Below are positions 1-7,940 of a stretch of 64,000 bases of DNA, in pieces. This stretch comes from Candidatus Formimonas warabiya (GTDB lineage: Bacteria; Bacillota; Dehalobacteriia; Dehalobacteriales; Dehalobacteriaceae), in contig NZ_CP017634.1 in the NCBI RefSeq assembly GCF_002777255.1, forward strand, positions 5,840,903-5,904,902, read 5' to 3'. Both the position numbers and the translations under genes were made by a program. A model generated the notes under the pieces. The model was not told the DNA's origin, made no database searches, and worked only from the letters and a program-made list of their open reading frames with translations. Each line of letters opens with the position of its first letter. Position 1 is the first letter of the stretch.

Positions 1-75
1 TATCACAAAGGCAGCATCGGCATTGGGTATTTCTCGGCAAAATATGCAGTATCGCATGCGGAAATTTGGCATTAA
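1..75 (+). CDS. Possible C-terminal end of a truncated gene
   Basis: The first 75 bases read on the plus strand as 24 sense codons followed by TAA, ending SHAEIWH. Codon choice looks coding, and the frame converges tail-to-tail on the minus-strand FAD-subunit gene that ends at 89. The piece is too short to assign a family. If real, it means the neighbouring FAD-subunit gene is not followed by further subunits on its own strand. An open frame of 24 codons can also arise by chance. Confidence 0.3.
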   Translation, partial: YHKGSIGIGYFSAKYAVSHAEIWH

Positions 76-88
76 AGCATAAAAAATA

Positions 89-964
89 TTATTGGCAATA
101 TATTTCCGGTAGTAGCTTCTGCAACAGGTCGAGCGCAACTCCTTTAACCGCATCTTTTTTGTAGACCATTTCAAATTCCACAGGGGATGTTTTTTCTATC
201 AGTTGGGACAGCTTTTGGCAAAATTCTTTCCTTAGGCTGTGATCAAGGGGACGGTTGATAAAGATTTTTTCGATCTCAGGAAGCCGTAATACTTTTGAGG
301 AAATCGCACCCATGACGATGGAAGCATCGTTTATTCTCTTCATTTTTTCATCAAAGATAATGCCCATCGCCACATTAATCATAGCGATTGTCACCGCAGT
401 CCGGCTACCCAGTTTGACAAAGGCACTGCGAAAAGACGGTTGGGGAAGCGGAATTTTGATAGTGACAATAGCCTCGTTATAGTGGAAATTTGTTTTTCGT
501 GGTCCTTGGATAATTTCATCTATGGTATAGTCTTTTATATTTCCCAGGGTATCCATGACAGATACGGAGGCATTCAGCATTGCCAGTACCGGTAAAGAAT
601 CTCCGGCCGGGGAAGCATTACCAATATTTCCCCCCAGTGTGGCCCGGTTGCGAATTTGGTTGGATCCAACCTGAGCAGCAGCATCCCTTAGACAGGGAAA
701 GTACTGGTTGATGAAGCCGTTTTCTTTGATCTCTGTGAATGTTGTCATAGCTCCAATCCTAATGAAATCATTCTCTTGTTTGATAAAAGACAATTCTCTT
801 ACACCGGACAGATCAATGATCAGATCGGGATCGATCCTTCGTTCGTTCAGGGAGATGATTAAATCTGTTCCTCCCGCCAGCACCTTGCTCTTTGGTGTTG
901 CCAGATGAAGTGCCGCTGCCAGTTCATTCAGATTATTTGGTGTACATACTTGTGTCTGATTCAT
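89..964 (-). CDS. Molybdenum hydroxylase FAD-binding subunit (CoxM/XdhB type)
   Basis: This 291-residue protein is the medium, FAD-binding subunit of a xanthine dehydrogenase/CO dehydrogenase-family molybdenum hydroxylase. It passes electrons from the iron-sulfur subunit to FAD and on to an acceptor in the cytoplasm. The N-terminal half carries the family FAD motifs: AGGTD near residue 31 and the stretch ATLGGNIGNASPAGDSLP near residues 108-125. The C-terminal half is the CO dehydrogenase flavoprotein C-terminal domain. Length is normal (about 290). It starts at ATG 964 behind GGAGGG. A sigma-54 promoter on the minus strand (1075-1092) lies about 110 bp upstream. It stands alone here, while a large plus iron-sulfur subunit pair without a medium subunit lies at 41487-44246, so these may form one enzyme. 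The substrate cannot be read from sequence; xanthine, nicotinate-like or other N-heterocycles are possible. Confidence 0.9.
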   Translation of the reverse strand: MNQTQVCTPNNLNELAAALHLATPKSKVLAGGTDLIISLNERRIDPDLIIDLSGVRELSFIKQENDFIRIGAMTTFTEIKENGFINQYFPCLRDAAAQVGSNQIRNRATLGGNIGNASPAGDSLPVLAMLNASVSVMDTLGNIKDYTIDEIIQGPRKTNFHYNEAIVTIKIPLPQPSFRSAFVKLGSRTAVTIAMINVAMGIIFDEKMKRINDASIVMGAISSKVLRLPEIEKIFINRPLDHSLRKEFCQKLSQLIEKTSPVEFEMVYKKDAVKGVALDLLQKLLPEIYCQ

Positions 965-982
965 TTTTTCCCTCCTTCAAAG

Positions 983-1050
983 GTCAGGGGACACACCTTC
1001 ATATCAGGCATTCTTCTCCCGCAGAGAAATGTCCCCAATTTATGCGGTTA
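983..1050. repeat. REP-like sequence, decayed copy
   Basis: GGTCAGGGGACACAC and, about 30 bp later, AATGTCCCCAATTTATGCGG match the first and last arms of the better preserved element at 55513-55590. The inner arms are not conserved here. Such GGGGACA/TGTCCCC sequences resemble REP elements mobilised by RAYT (TnpA-REP) enzymes. No transposase is present in the window. Confidence 0.5.
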
Positions 1051-1074
1051 ATATGATCATATCATATTTTCATA

Positions 1075-1092
1075 ATGCAAAATACATGCCAA
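1075..1092 (-). promoter_or_regulatory. Sigma-54 promoter for the FAD-subunit gene
   Basis: On the minus strand this reads TTGGCATGTATTTTGCAT, with the invariant GG and GC separated by exactly 10 bp as in the -24/-12 consensus. It faces the gene starting at 964 and lies back to back with the plus-strand sigma-54 promoter at 1398. The palindromic box at 1266 lies between them and could serve both. Confidence 0.8.
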
Positions 1093-1265
1093 CAAAAGGA
1101 TATTTCTCATCCCGCCCAAAATGCTCTGAAGAGCTAACCATACGCACAAAGGGCTAAAATAAAGATCTCTTTCCCGGTGGCAAAATTTTATCAAGTCCGG
1201 CAAAAATTTTTCACCCCCAAGTCGCCAGAAAAATCAAAAAACAAGGGCAAAAAATGCAAAAAAAA

Positions 1266-1277
1266 TTAGCATGCAAA
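1266..1277. promoter_or_regulatory. Palindromic upstream activator box, copy A
   Basis: The 12-mer TTAGCATGCAAA, centred on GCATGC, recurs exactly at 31615 and 36125. In all three places it lies about 118-134 bp upstream of the GG of a sigma-54 promoter. Constant placement and partial dyad symmetry fit an enhancer site for a sigma-54 activator. Identity of the binding protein is inferred, not shown. Confidence 0.6.
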
Positions 1278-1397
1278 GAATATTGGCGTACCCTAAAAAA
1301 CCGTAATTTCTTATAAAGTGAGACGAAACGCAAAAATAATTTGCCTTTAGGAAAAAAGCAAAAGGACAAAATATGTTAAATAGCATCAATCTCAAGA

Positions 1398-1415
1398 TTG
1401 GTACGTAATTTGCAT
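1398..1415 (+). promoter_or_regulatory. Sigma-54 promoter upstream of ABC operon copy 1
   Basis: TTGGTACGTAATTTGCAT has GG and GC separated by 10 bp, matching the -24/-12 consensus. Downstream lie a small ORF (1591), a conserved leader (1719-1880), an mttB remnant and the ABC operon at 2144. The leader would therefore be about 730 nt long unless another promoter exists. Confidence 0.75.
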
Positions 1416-1590
1416 AGAAAAATTTTCTACAGTTCCTAAACGCAATATTTGTGCGTCAAAGTAAAATCCAGTAGATGCTTTTAAACACAGATCTTGTCTG
1501 AAAAATGAAGCAGGTTATTTTTACAAAATGTCGAAGTATACTGGACTGATATAAAACGGTTGCTCTATTTTGCAAGAAGGAGAGGATACA

Positions 1591-1749
1591 TTGAGTTTTA
1601 TTTCCTGTATCCCCAATAATACGGATGCAATAATTCAATATACGCAAAGTCATTTTGATACTTTTATGGGTACCGGTGGGCTCTTCGCCGTTAAAGTTAA
1701 CTTTGATCTTCTTATTGAAGTTCAGTGCTTTCCGGGTAACTGGTCATGA
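1591..1749 (+). CDS. Small ORF of 52 codons downstream of a sigma-54 promoter
   Basis: A TTG start at 1591 follows the strong ribosome binding site AAGGAGAGG by 5 bp and opens a 52-residue frame containing FDTFMGTGGLFAVKVNFDLL. It ends at TGA 1749. Its last codons overlap the element that is conserved upstream of the second ABC operon, where the same frame is interrupted by TAA. No family is recognised. It may be a truncated remnant of a deleted gene, since an mttB remnant follows at 1880, or a real small protein. Confidence 0.3.
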   Translation: MSFISCIPNNTDAIIQYTQSHFDTFMGTGGLFAVKVNFDLLIEVQCFPGNWS

Positions 1750-1880
1750 GAGAAGCCTTCTTGGTTGTATTTGGTTTGCGGCCTATACGTTACCAATTCC
1801 GGGGCTTCTTATCTATTTCTTTCACTTATTGAGTGAGCGTTTATCAATCTTGGAACCTATTCATTAAAAGTATTCAGGCG
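1719..1880 (+). ncRNA. Conserved leader element upstream of ABC operon, copy 1
   Basis: About 160 bp align by eye with 25439-25600, which sits in the same position before the second operon, but with many substitutions. A helix of AGAAGCCT (1751-1758) with GGGCTTCT (1802-1809) is kept in the other copy as AGAAGCTT with AGGCTTCT, with compatible changes such as C-G to U-G and U-G to U-A. A second conserved hairpin, TCACT-TATTG-AGTGA, lies at 1822-1836. This pattern suggests a structured 5-prime leader RNA. It does not match a riboswitch class that I recognise. Confidence 0.45.
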
Positions 1881-2055
1881 ATACCCCCATGGATATGAGA
1901 ACCATGATAGGTTCCTACGGAGCCGCTGAAGGAATCTTAGGATTTGTGATAAGTTCATAGAGATGACCCAGCCTTTCAGAGACGTGGTGAATACGGATCC
2001 AGGGGTCTTGGCTGCAGAAGCTATCAGGCAGGCAGGTCCTGGGGCACATTTATAA
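1880..2055 (+). pseudogene. Remnant of an mttB-family methyltransferase gene
   Basis: Two short coding relics of an MttB homologue remain. At 1886-1933 the frame reads PMDMRTMIGSYGAAE, matching PMDMKTLVCSYGAPEE in the intact paralogue at 13315. At 1963-2055, in another frame, TDPGVLAAEAIRQAGPGAHL matches the C-terminal TPETLALDVIEKVGPGGNFF. About 110 codons between the two segments and everything outside them are gone. Some 21 bases of the first relic are identical to the gene at 37780 (around 38632). Deletion has thus removed a former mttB gene from between the leader and the ABC operon. Confidence 0.65.
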
Positions 2056-2143
2056 AATGCCAAAGGAGGGGGTGCAAGGGAGGCTTGGCTATTGATGGTG
2101 CAGGGGTAAAACGTTTTAGAAAGTAAAAAAGAGGAGGGTAAAC

Positions 2144-3721
2144 ATGTATAAAAGACTTAGCGTTTTGTTGGTTATTGTCTTGGCAGCAGGTTTAATGTTG
2201 TCCGCTTGCGGAACAAAAGAACCGGCGGAAGAGCAGACTGGGCAGACGGAGCAGACGGAGCAGACTAAATATGGTGGTACTCTGCGGAATGCGTATTTTG
2301 CACCCACCAACATGGACCCGGCTTTTTATTCCACCGTTCCTGACGAACACATAGGACGGCAGATCTATGATTTTTTGGTGTTTATTGACGAGAAAAGCCA
2401 ACCTGATTTGACGCGCAGTTTGGCAGAGAAATGGGGCGCGGACGAGACTGGGAAGGTTTGGACATTCAACCTGCGCAAGGGCGTTAAATTCCATGATGGC
2501 AAGGAATTTACCTCAAAGGATGTAAAGTTTACCTTTGACCGTCTGCGTGATCCCAAGGTGGGTGCGGCTACGGTACAAATCTACTCAAACATCGTGGATA
2601 TCTCAGCAACCGACGACTATACCGTGGTGTTCACATTGAAGAATCCCAACCCCGATTTTCTGAAGGATTTGGCTGACTATCATGCTGTAGTTGTGGACGC
2701 CGACAACAAAGATTTTAAAACGAATTTTAACGGCACAGGTCCTTTTATGGTCGAGAGCTATATTCCTGAAGACCGCATCACCTTTAAGAAGAATCCCAAC
2801 TATTGGATGAAAGACGCGGACGGTAACCCGCTTCCCTATTTGGACGGTATGGAGTTTCTCTTTTTGAGTGATCCCTCCGCACAGATCGAAGCGCTCAGGA
2901 GCGGCCAGGTGGATTACCTCTTCTATCTGCCTGCCGAGGCTGTGCCGACCCTGGAGGGGAACCCGGACGTTGTGGTCTATCAGAGTCCGTCCAATTTAAC
3001 CTATGTCATTCATATGCGGTGCGATCAGGGTCCGGCCAAAGACGCCCGTGTGCGCCAGGCCCTTAAGTTAGGCACCGACCGTAAAGCCATCATGGACGGC
3101 GCCATTGGCGGTTTGGGCGTAACGGGCCGGGATACGCCTATTGGTCCGAGTTACAGTGAGTTTTATCTTGACGTGCCCGAGCCTCAGCGGGATGTGGCAA
3201 AAGCGAAACAACTTTTGGCTGATGCCGGCTACGCCAATGGCCTTAAGATCACCCTGTATACCCAGGAAGCATCTCCCGTACCTGCGATTGCCACAATCTG
3301 GAAGGAACAGATGGCTGAGATTGGCGTTGATGTAGAGATCCAGATGGTCCCCTCAGAAGTATATTATGGTTCCGACAACATGTGGCTGAATGTAGACTTT
3401 GGCATCACGGATTGGGGCTCCAGAGCATATCCTCAGCCCTATCTGGACCTGGCCTATGTGAGCAGCGCTCAATGGAACGAAAGCCACTGGTCCGATGCGG
3501 AGCTGGACAAATTGGCCGCAGAGGCGGCCAAAGAAATGGATCCGGCCAAGCGTGTCGACTTATACCATCAAATCCAGCAGATCTTTATGGACCGCGGTCC
3601 GATTATTTTACCCTTCTTCAAAAACAACATGTGGGCCGCAAGTGCTAAACTGAAAGGACTCCAGCCTACCGCTTATGTGGGCACAGCCCTGGATCTGCGT
3701 ACCGTCTATTTTGAGAAGTAA
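2144..3721 (+). CDS. ABC transporter solute-binding lipoprotein, family 5 (copy 1)
   Basis: This 525-residue protein is an extracytoplasmic solute-binding protein of the peptide/nickel/opine family (SBP family 5). It would capture the substrate outside the membrane and deliver it to the permeases encoded downstream. It has a lipoprotein signal ending LMLSACGTK (lipobox LSAC, Cys near residue 22), then a low-complexity EQTGQTEQTEQT linker and the family motif KWTFNLRKGVKFHDG-like stretch VWTFNLRKGVKFHDGKEFT near residues 106-124. Length fits the family. Start ATG 2144 follows GAGGAGGG. The ligand is unknown; peptides, opines and modified amino acids are all bound by this family, and the surrounding betaine-type genes make a methylated amine derivative plausible. 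An identical gene lies at 25756. Confidence 0.93.
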   Translation: MYKRLSVLLVIVLAAGLMLSACGTKEPAEEQTGQTEQTEQTKYGGTLRNAYFAPTNMDPAFYSTVPDEHIGRQIYDFLVFIDEKSQPDLTRSLAEKWGADETGKVWTFNLRKGVKFHDGKEFTSKDVKFTFDRLRDPKVGAATVQIYSNIVDISATDDYTVVFTLKNPNPDFLKDLADYHAVVVDADNKDFKTNFNGTGPFMVESYIPEDRITFKKNPNYWMKDADGNPLPYLDGMEFLFLSDPSAQIEALRSGQVDYLFYLPAEAVPTLEGNPDVVVYQSPSNLTYVIHMRCDQGPAKDARVRQALKLGTDRKAIMDGAIGGLGVTGRDTPIGPSYSEFYLDVPEPQRDVAKAKQLLADAGYANGLKITLYTQEASPVPAIATIWKEQMAEIGVDVEIQMVPSEVYYGSDNMWLNVDFGITDWGSRAYPQPYLDLAYVSSAQWNESHWSDAELDKLAAEAAKEMDPAKRVDLYHQIQQIFMDRGPIILPFFKNNMWAASAKLKGLQPTAYVGTALDLRTVYFEK

Positions 3722-3761
3722 GAACTTGCTTTAAAGCAGTCGTGCAAGTGTAAACAGAATG

Positions 3762-3827
3762 CCCCTTTGTTAATCATGTAAAGGGGACCTAAGAAAAGGT
3801 TTTGGCGGGTACCCGGTACTCGCCAAA
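3762..3827 (+). promoter_or_regulatory. Two intercistronic hairpins after the binding-protein gene
   Basis: CCCCTTT (3762-3768) pairs with AAAGGGG (3780-3786). TTTGGCG (3801-3807) pairs with CGCCAAA (3821-3827) and encloses GTAC/GTAC. No U-run follows, so these more likely stabilise the upstream message or limit read-through, which fits the usual excess of binding protein over permease. The same structures occur in the second copy. Confidence 0.55.
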
Positions 3828-3861
3828 CCTCCTTCTTGGGCATATCTGTAGGAGGTAGCGA

Positions 3862-4749
3862 ATGGCACAGATGGAAACGATCCCAAAACAGAAGTTATCC
3901 AAGCCTTCCAAGTTATTCCTTGTGGGAAAATGGTTACGGCGTCATCCCACAACCTTCATTGGCATTGCCATTGTCTTATTCTTTCTCTTATTGGCCGTTA
4001 TTGGCCCGTATATTGCCCCCTACAGTTTTTCCGCGCAAAGTCTGGGGGAAAAGCTGCAGCCACCTTCAGAAAAGCATTTTTTCGGGACAGATCAATTTGG
4101 TCGTGACATTTATAGCCGCATCCTGGTGGGCAGTCGCGACGTATTTATGGTAGCAGGGTTAGGAACCGTGTTAGCGGTTTTTCTCGGCTTGTTAGTGGGT
4201 CTCTTTTCCGGTTATCGGGGGGGGATGATAGATGAAATTGTCATGCGCTGTATGGATGTGATCTTATCTATTCCCGCCTTGCTTTTGGCCATGGTGATCC
4301 TGTTTTCCCTGGGACCATCCCGGGTCAACGTGATCCTGGTGGTGGGCTTTCTGTATATTCCCATGGTAGCGCGGGTGGTACGCAGCGTGGTGTTAGATCT
4401 CAAGACAAGACAATTCATTGAAGCGGCCAAGCTCAGAGGTGAGAGCAGCGCCTATATTTTGTTTAAGGAGATCCTGCCCAACGTACTGCCGTATCTCGCG
4501 GTGGAAGCCTCGATGCGTTTTTCTTATGCTATTTTTTTGGTTGCCTCGCTGGGTTTTCTAGGGTTGGGCGTGCAGCCACCGCGTCCTGACTGGGGATTGA
4601 TGGTGGGTGAGGCGCGGCAATGGTTTCATCAGGCGCGCTGGGTATTGTATTTCCCGGCCGGCACCATTGCCTTGTTGGTAGTGGGTGTAGGCTTTATGAG
4701 TGATGGACTGCGTAATATGCTACTACCGGGTGGGGTGAGCGATGATTAA
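3862..4749 (+). CDS. ABC transporter permease, DppC/OppC type (copy 1)
   Basis: This 295-residue inner-membrane protein is one of two permease subunits of the family 5 uptake system. It has an N-terminal OppC-type segment with a first membrane helix (residues about 30-52), a periplasmic segment with HFFGTDQFGRDIYSRIL, typical of this subunit, and five further helices. The EAA loop lies near residues 192-212 (EAAKLRGESSAYILFKEILP). ATG 3862 follows TAGGAGGT. Its 3-prime end overlaps the ATPase gene by 8 bp, indicating translational coupling. The DppB-type partner is encoded last in the operon, not next to it. Identical to 27474-28361. Confidence 0.92.
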   Translation: MAQMETIPKQKLSKPSKLFLVGKWLRRHPTTFIGIAIVLFFLLLAVIGPYIAPYSFSAQSLGEKLQPPSEKHFFGTDQFGRDIYSRILVGSRDVFMVAGLGTVLAVFLGLLVGLFSGYRGGMIDEIVMRCMDVILSIPALLLAMVILFSLGPSRVNVILVVGFLYIPMVARVVRSVVLDLKTRQFIEAAKLRGESSAYILFKEILPNVLPYLAVEASMRFSYAIFLVASLGFLGLGVQPPRPDWGLMVGEARQWFHQARWVLYFPAGTIALLVVGVGFMSDGLRNMLLPGGVSDD

Positions 4750-6868
4750 TAAAACAATACAGGAAAAAGACATGCAAGTTAAAAATACAGCCGTCCTTCA
4801 AGTACAGGATTTAACAGTAACATATGACACGAAAGCGGGACCGCTGGACACAGTGAGAAATATTTCTCTCAAGATTCATGCCGGAGAAATTTACGGGTTG
4901 GTTGGTGAGTCCGGATCGGGTAAATCAACCCTGGCGAGGGGTATTGTACGCTACCTGCCTTCAAACGGCCGGATCAGCAGTGGTACGGTGCTGCTATCCG
5001 ATATGGATCTGATGAAACTGCCTGCCGCCGAAATGAGGCGGATTTGGGGCGCTAAGATTACCATGGTGCACCAGGACCCGGGAGCAGCGGTTAATCCCTC
5101 TCTGCCCGTGGGCGAGCAGATTGCGGAAGTTGCCCGCGTACACCTGCACCTGTCCAAGGCAGAAGCCAGAGACAAGGCCGTGGACATGCTGACCAAAGTG
5201 CGCATGCCCGACCCGGAGTCGGTAATGAAGCGTTACGCGCATCAGTTAAGCGGCGGCATGCTGCAGCGTATATTGATTGCCACAGCCATGGTGACAAGCC
5301 CGCAACTGATCATCATGGACGAGCCAACCACAGCCCTGGACGTGACCACAGAAGCGGTCATCTTGGATTTGATCAACGAACTCATGAAAGATTTTAACAC
5401 CTCGATCCTCTATATCACCCATAACCTGGGTGTCGTAGCCCGGATGTGTGACCGGGTAGGGGTCATGTATGCCGGGGAATTAATGGAAGAAGGCACCATC
5501 CGCCAGGTCTTTAAAAACAAACTCCATCCCTACACCCGTGGGCTGCTGGGCTGTGTGCCCCGGATCGAAGCCAGCAAACGTGACGTCAGCTTAAGTTCCA
5601 TCCCCGGTTTTATCCCGCGGCCGGATCAACTGCCCACCGGCTGTATCTTTGCCCCCCGGTGCAGTTTAGCCGAGGAGGCGTGCCAGGTCTGCCGTCCCCC
5701 CAGGGTAGAAGCAGGGACAGAGCATTTCACGGCCTGCCGCCGGTGGGAAGAACTGCAGCTGAAACCAGAGCTATTTATGAATGGCCAGCAAAGCAGGGAA
5801 GGGTCAGAGCGAAAAGAAGGTCCTTTGGTACTCGAGGCACGCAATATGAAGAAGTATTTTCCGGTTTCAGGAGGATTATCTTCTCTTTGGCGGCGGGGGC
5901 CAACAGATGTAAAAGCTGTGGACGACATATCCATTCGGGTACGGGGCGGTTTTACCATGGGAATCGTAGGCGAGAGCGGCTGTGGCAAGACCACCTTTGC
6001 CCGCTGTATTAGCGGACTTGAAGAGGCAACCTCCGGCGAGATCATGCTGGAAGGGCAGCGTCTGCCCAAGGCCCTGCTAAAAAGATTGCCCTCTCAGCTG
6101 AAAAAAATTCAAATGGTATTCCAGAACCCGGATGCGTCCCTGAATCCCCAACACCCCGTGGGAGAGAGTGTGGCCCGTCCGCTGATTTTGTTAGGTAAAT
6201 TATCCCCAAAAGAAGTTCAAGAACGATTACTTGAACTCTTTAGGGCAGTTAACCTTCCTGAGGATTATATGCGCCGGTTACCCCACGAATTGAGCGGTGG
6301 TGAAAAACAGCGCGTAGCGATCGCCCGGGCTTTTGCGTCGGACCCCACGCTGATGATTTGTGACGAGCCCATCGCTTCTTTAGACGTATCTGTGCAGGCG
6401 GCCTTAATGAACATGTTGGTAAAACTGCAGGAGTCCAAGGGAACGTCCTATTTATTCATCTCACATGATTTGGCGGCAGTACGCTATCTATCTGATTGGA
6501 TCGCGGTAGTATATCTGGGCCGACTTTGGGAAGTGGGTTCGGCGGAAGATGTATTTATGCCGCCCTGTCACCCCTATACGGAGGCGCTGCTTTCCGCCAT
6601 TCCGATTCCGGATCCCGATTTACAGCAAGAACGGATTCGCTTGCTGGGCAGCGTACCCAGCGCGGTCAACATCCCGCCCGGGTGCCGTTTTCACACCCGC
6701 TGTCCCCGAAAACTGGGCAAAATCTGCGAAGAGCAAGAGCCATCCTGGCAGGAGGTAAACGAATTCCACAGCATCTGCTGCCACATACCGCTGGATGAAT
6801 TAAAAATTCTGCAAGGTGCGGGAAGTATCCGGCAGGCAGATAATCCAGGGGAGGTGAGCAGATGTTAA
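4742..6868 (+). CDS. Fused DppD-DppF-type ABC ATPase (copy 1)
   Basis: This 708-residue protein joins both ATPase subunits of a family 5 importer into one chain. The N-terminal half has Walker A GESGSGKST (near residue 57), signature LSGGMLQR and Walker B LIIMDEPT. It then has the OppD-type C-terminal segment with GCIFAPRCSLAEEACQ. The second half has Walker A GESGCGKTT (near residue 408), signature LSGGEKQR, Walker B LMICDEP and again a Cys-rich tail, CRFHTRCP. Both halves keep their catalytic motifs, so both sites should hydrolyse ATP. In most family 5 systems these are separate proteins. The start overlaps the previous gene and the end overlaps the next by 7 bp. Identical to 28354-30480. 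Confidence 0.93.
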   Translation: MINKTIQEKDMQVKNTAVLQVQDLTVTYDTKAGPLDTVRNISLKIHAGEIYGLVGESGSGKSTLARGIVRYLPSNGRISSGTVLLSDMDLMKLPAAEMRRIWGAKITMVHQDPGAAVNPSLPVGEQIAEVARVHLHLSKAEARDKAVDMLTKVRMPDPESVMKRYAHQLSGGMLQRILIATAMVTSPQLIIMDEPTTALDVTTEAVILDLINELMKDFNTSILYITHNLGVVARMCDRVGVMYAGELMEEGTIRQVFKNKLHPYTRGLLGCVPRIEASKRDVSLSSIPGFIPRPDQLPTGCIFAPRCSLAEEACQVCRPPRVEAGTEHFTACRRWEELQLKPELFMNGQQSREGSERKEGPLVLEARNMKKYFPVSGGLSSLWRRGPTDVKAVDDISIRVRGGFTMGIVGESGCGKTTFARCISGLEEATSGEIMLEGQRLPKALLKRLPSQLKKIQMVFQNPDASLNPQHPVGESVARPLILLGKLSPKEVQERLLELFRAVNLPEDYMRRLPHELSGGEKQRVAIARAFASDPTLMICDEPIASLDVSVQAALMNMLVKLQESKGTSYLFISHDLAAVRYLSDWIAVVYLGRLWEVGSAEDVFMPPCHPYTEALLSAIPIPDPDLQQERIRLLGSVPSAVNIPPGCRFHTRCPRKLGKICEEQEPSWQEVNEFHSICCHIPLDELKILQGAGSIRQADNPGEVSRC

Positions 6869-7809
6869 TCTATATATTACGCCGTCTCGGTTTCATAATT
6901 CTAACCATGTTCCTGGCTTCCCTGATCATCTTCTCCGTAACCCAGCTGCTGCCGGGGGATGTGGCCCAGGTAGTGCTGGGACAGTTTGCGACTCAAACAG
7001 CGCTAGACAACTTGCGGGAAGAACTAGGCCTTAACCTTCCCCTTCATACCCAGTACTTAAATTGGATCACCCACTTCGTGCAAGGAGACTGGGGCAATTC
7101 ACTGACCAGCCGGATGCCGGTACGCCCCATGATCATGGCCAGACTGTACAACTCGGCCATGTTGGCGGGTGTGGCGCTCGTAATCTATGTGCCGCTGGGG
7201 ATACTGCTGGGCGTCATCGCGGCTTTACACCGCAACAAATTACTAGATAAAATCATTTCCGGAGTATCCATGGCCTTTGTGGGACTGCCCGAGTTTGTCA
7301 CCGGTCTCTTGCTGATCACCTTTTTGGCCATAGGGCTGGGGTGGTTTCCGGGTAATTCGTCAATTAATCCGGAGTCCACATTCCGGGAAGCCTTTTATTA
7401 CCTGATCCTGCCGGCGATCACCGTCAGTCTGACCAGCCTTGGATATGTAGCGCGCATGACTCGTTCCGGGACGATAGATGTACTCAGGACCGACTATGTG
7501 CGGGCGGCCTATCTCAAAGGCTTATCCCGGGGGCACGTGCTGATCCGGCATGTTTTACGCAACGCACTTTTACCCACCGTTACGGTTGTCGCCATGGGAA
7601 TCGGTTGGCTGCTGGGAGGCCTGATTGTCACCGAATCGGTATTCGGCTATCCGGGAATGGGGCGGTTGCTGGTATACGCCATCCAGCGGCGTGACCTGCC
7701 TTTGATTCAAGCCGGCAGTATGATTATTGTCATGATCTATTCCCTTTCCAACCTGGGGGCAGATATTCTATATAGCTATTTGAATCCCCGCATTCGCGTC
7801 AGAAAGTAA
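6862..7809 (+). CDS. ABC transporter permease, DppB/OppB type (copy 1)
   Basis: This 315-residue membrane protein is the second permease of the importer. The N-terminus MLIYILRRLGFIILTMFLAS and the motif LPGDVAQVVLG are typical of the DppB family. Six membrane helices are evident, with an EAA loop near residues 214-232 (RAAYLKGLSRGHVLIRHVL). It begins within the end of the ATPase gene behind GGGGAGG. Its placement last in the operon is unusual. Identical to 30474-31421; the 5.7-kb repeat ends at its stop codon. Confidence 0.92.
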   Translation: MLIYILRRLGFIILTMFLASLIIFSVTQLLPGDVAQVVLGQFATQTALDNLREELGLNLPLHTQYLNWITHFVQGDWGNSLTSRMPVRPMIMARLYNSAMLAGVALVIYVPLGILLGVIAALHRNKLLDKIISGVSMAFVGLPEFVTGLLLITFLAIGLGWFPGNSSINPESTFREAFYYLILPAITVSLTSLGYVARMTRSGTIDVLRTDYVRAAYLKGLSRGHVLIRHVLRNALLPTVTVVAMGIGWLLGGLIVTESVFGYPGMGRLLVYAIQRRDLPLIQAGSMIIVMIYSLSNLGADILYSYLNPRIRVRK

Positions 7810-7823
7810 AAAAACAAATTTAT

Positions 7824-7845
7824 GGGCGTTTATCGCCCTTTTTTT
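7824..7845 (+). terminator. Rho-independent terminator after ABC operon copy 1
   Basis: GGGCG-TTTAT-CGCCC (7824-7838) is followed by a run of seven T. It lies just outside the duplicated segment, so copy 2 does not share it. Confidence 0.8.
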
Positions 7846-7870
7846 GTTGTCCTTTTTTTTCTGATGATTA

Positions 7871-7888
7871 TTGGCATAAAAATTGCAT
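7871..7888 (+). promoter_or_regulatory. Sigma-54 promoter for the racemase/AcnX/RidA operon
   Basis: TTGGCATAAAAATTGCAT has GG and GC 10 bp apart. It lies about 53 bp before the start at 7941. Its first 17 bases are identical to those of the promoter at 12977, and it differs from the TATGCATTTT-spacer type found at 31737 and 36255. Confidence 0.85.
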
Positions 7889-7940
7889 AAAAAATTATTA
7901 TCTCAGCGGGGCCCGGAGAACAAAAAATGGGAGGGAGTTT

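Larger units (their letters stand above)
2097..7809 (+). repeat. 5.7-kb direct repeat, copy 1 (whole ABC operon)
   Basis: The sequence from 2097 to 7809 recurs at 25709-31421 with a constant offset of 23,612 bp. All four encoded proteins are identical and the intergenic sequences I compared are also identical. The repeat begins 47 bp before the first start codon and ends exactly at the last stop codon; flanking bases differ at both ends. Confidence 0.9.

Noticed and set aside
1719..1880. Cobalamin riboswitch upstream of the transporter
   Set aside because: The conserved cobalamin-riboswitch cores, such as the GCCACTG box, are absent.
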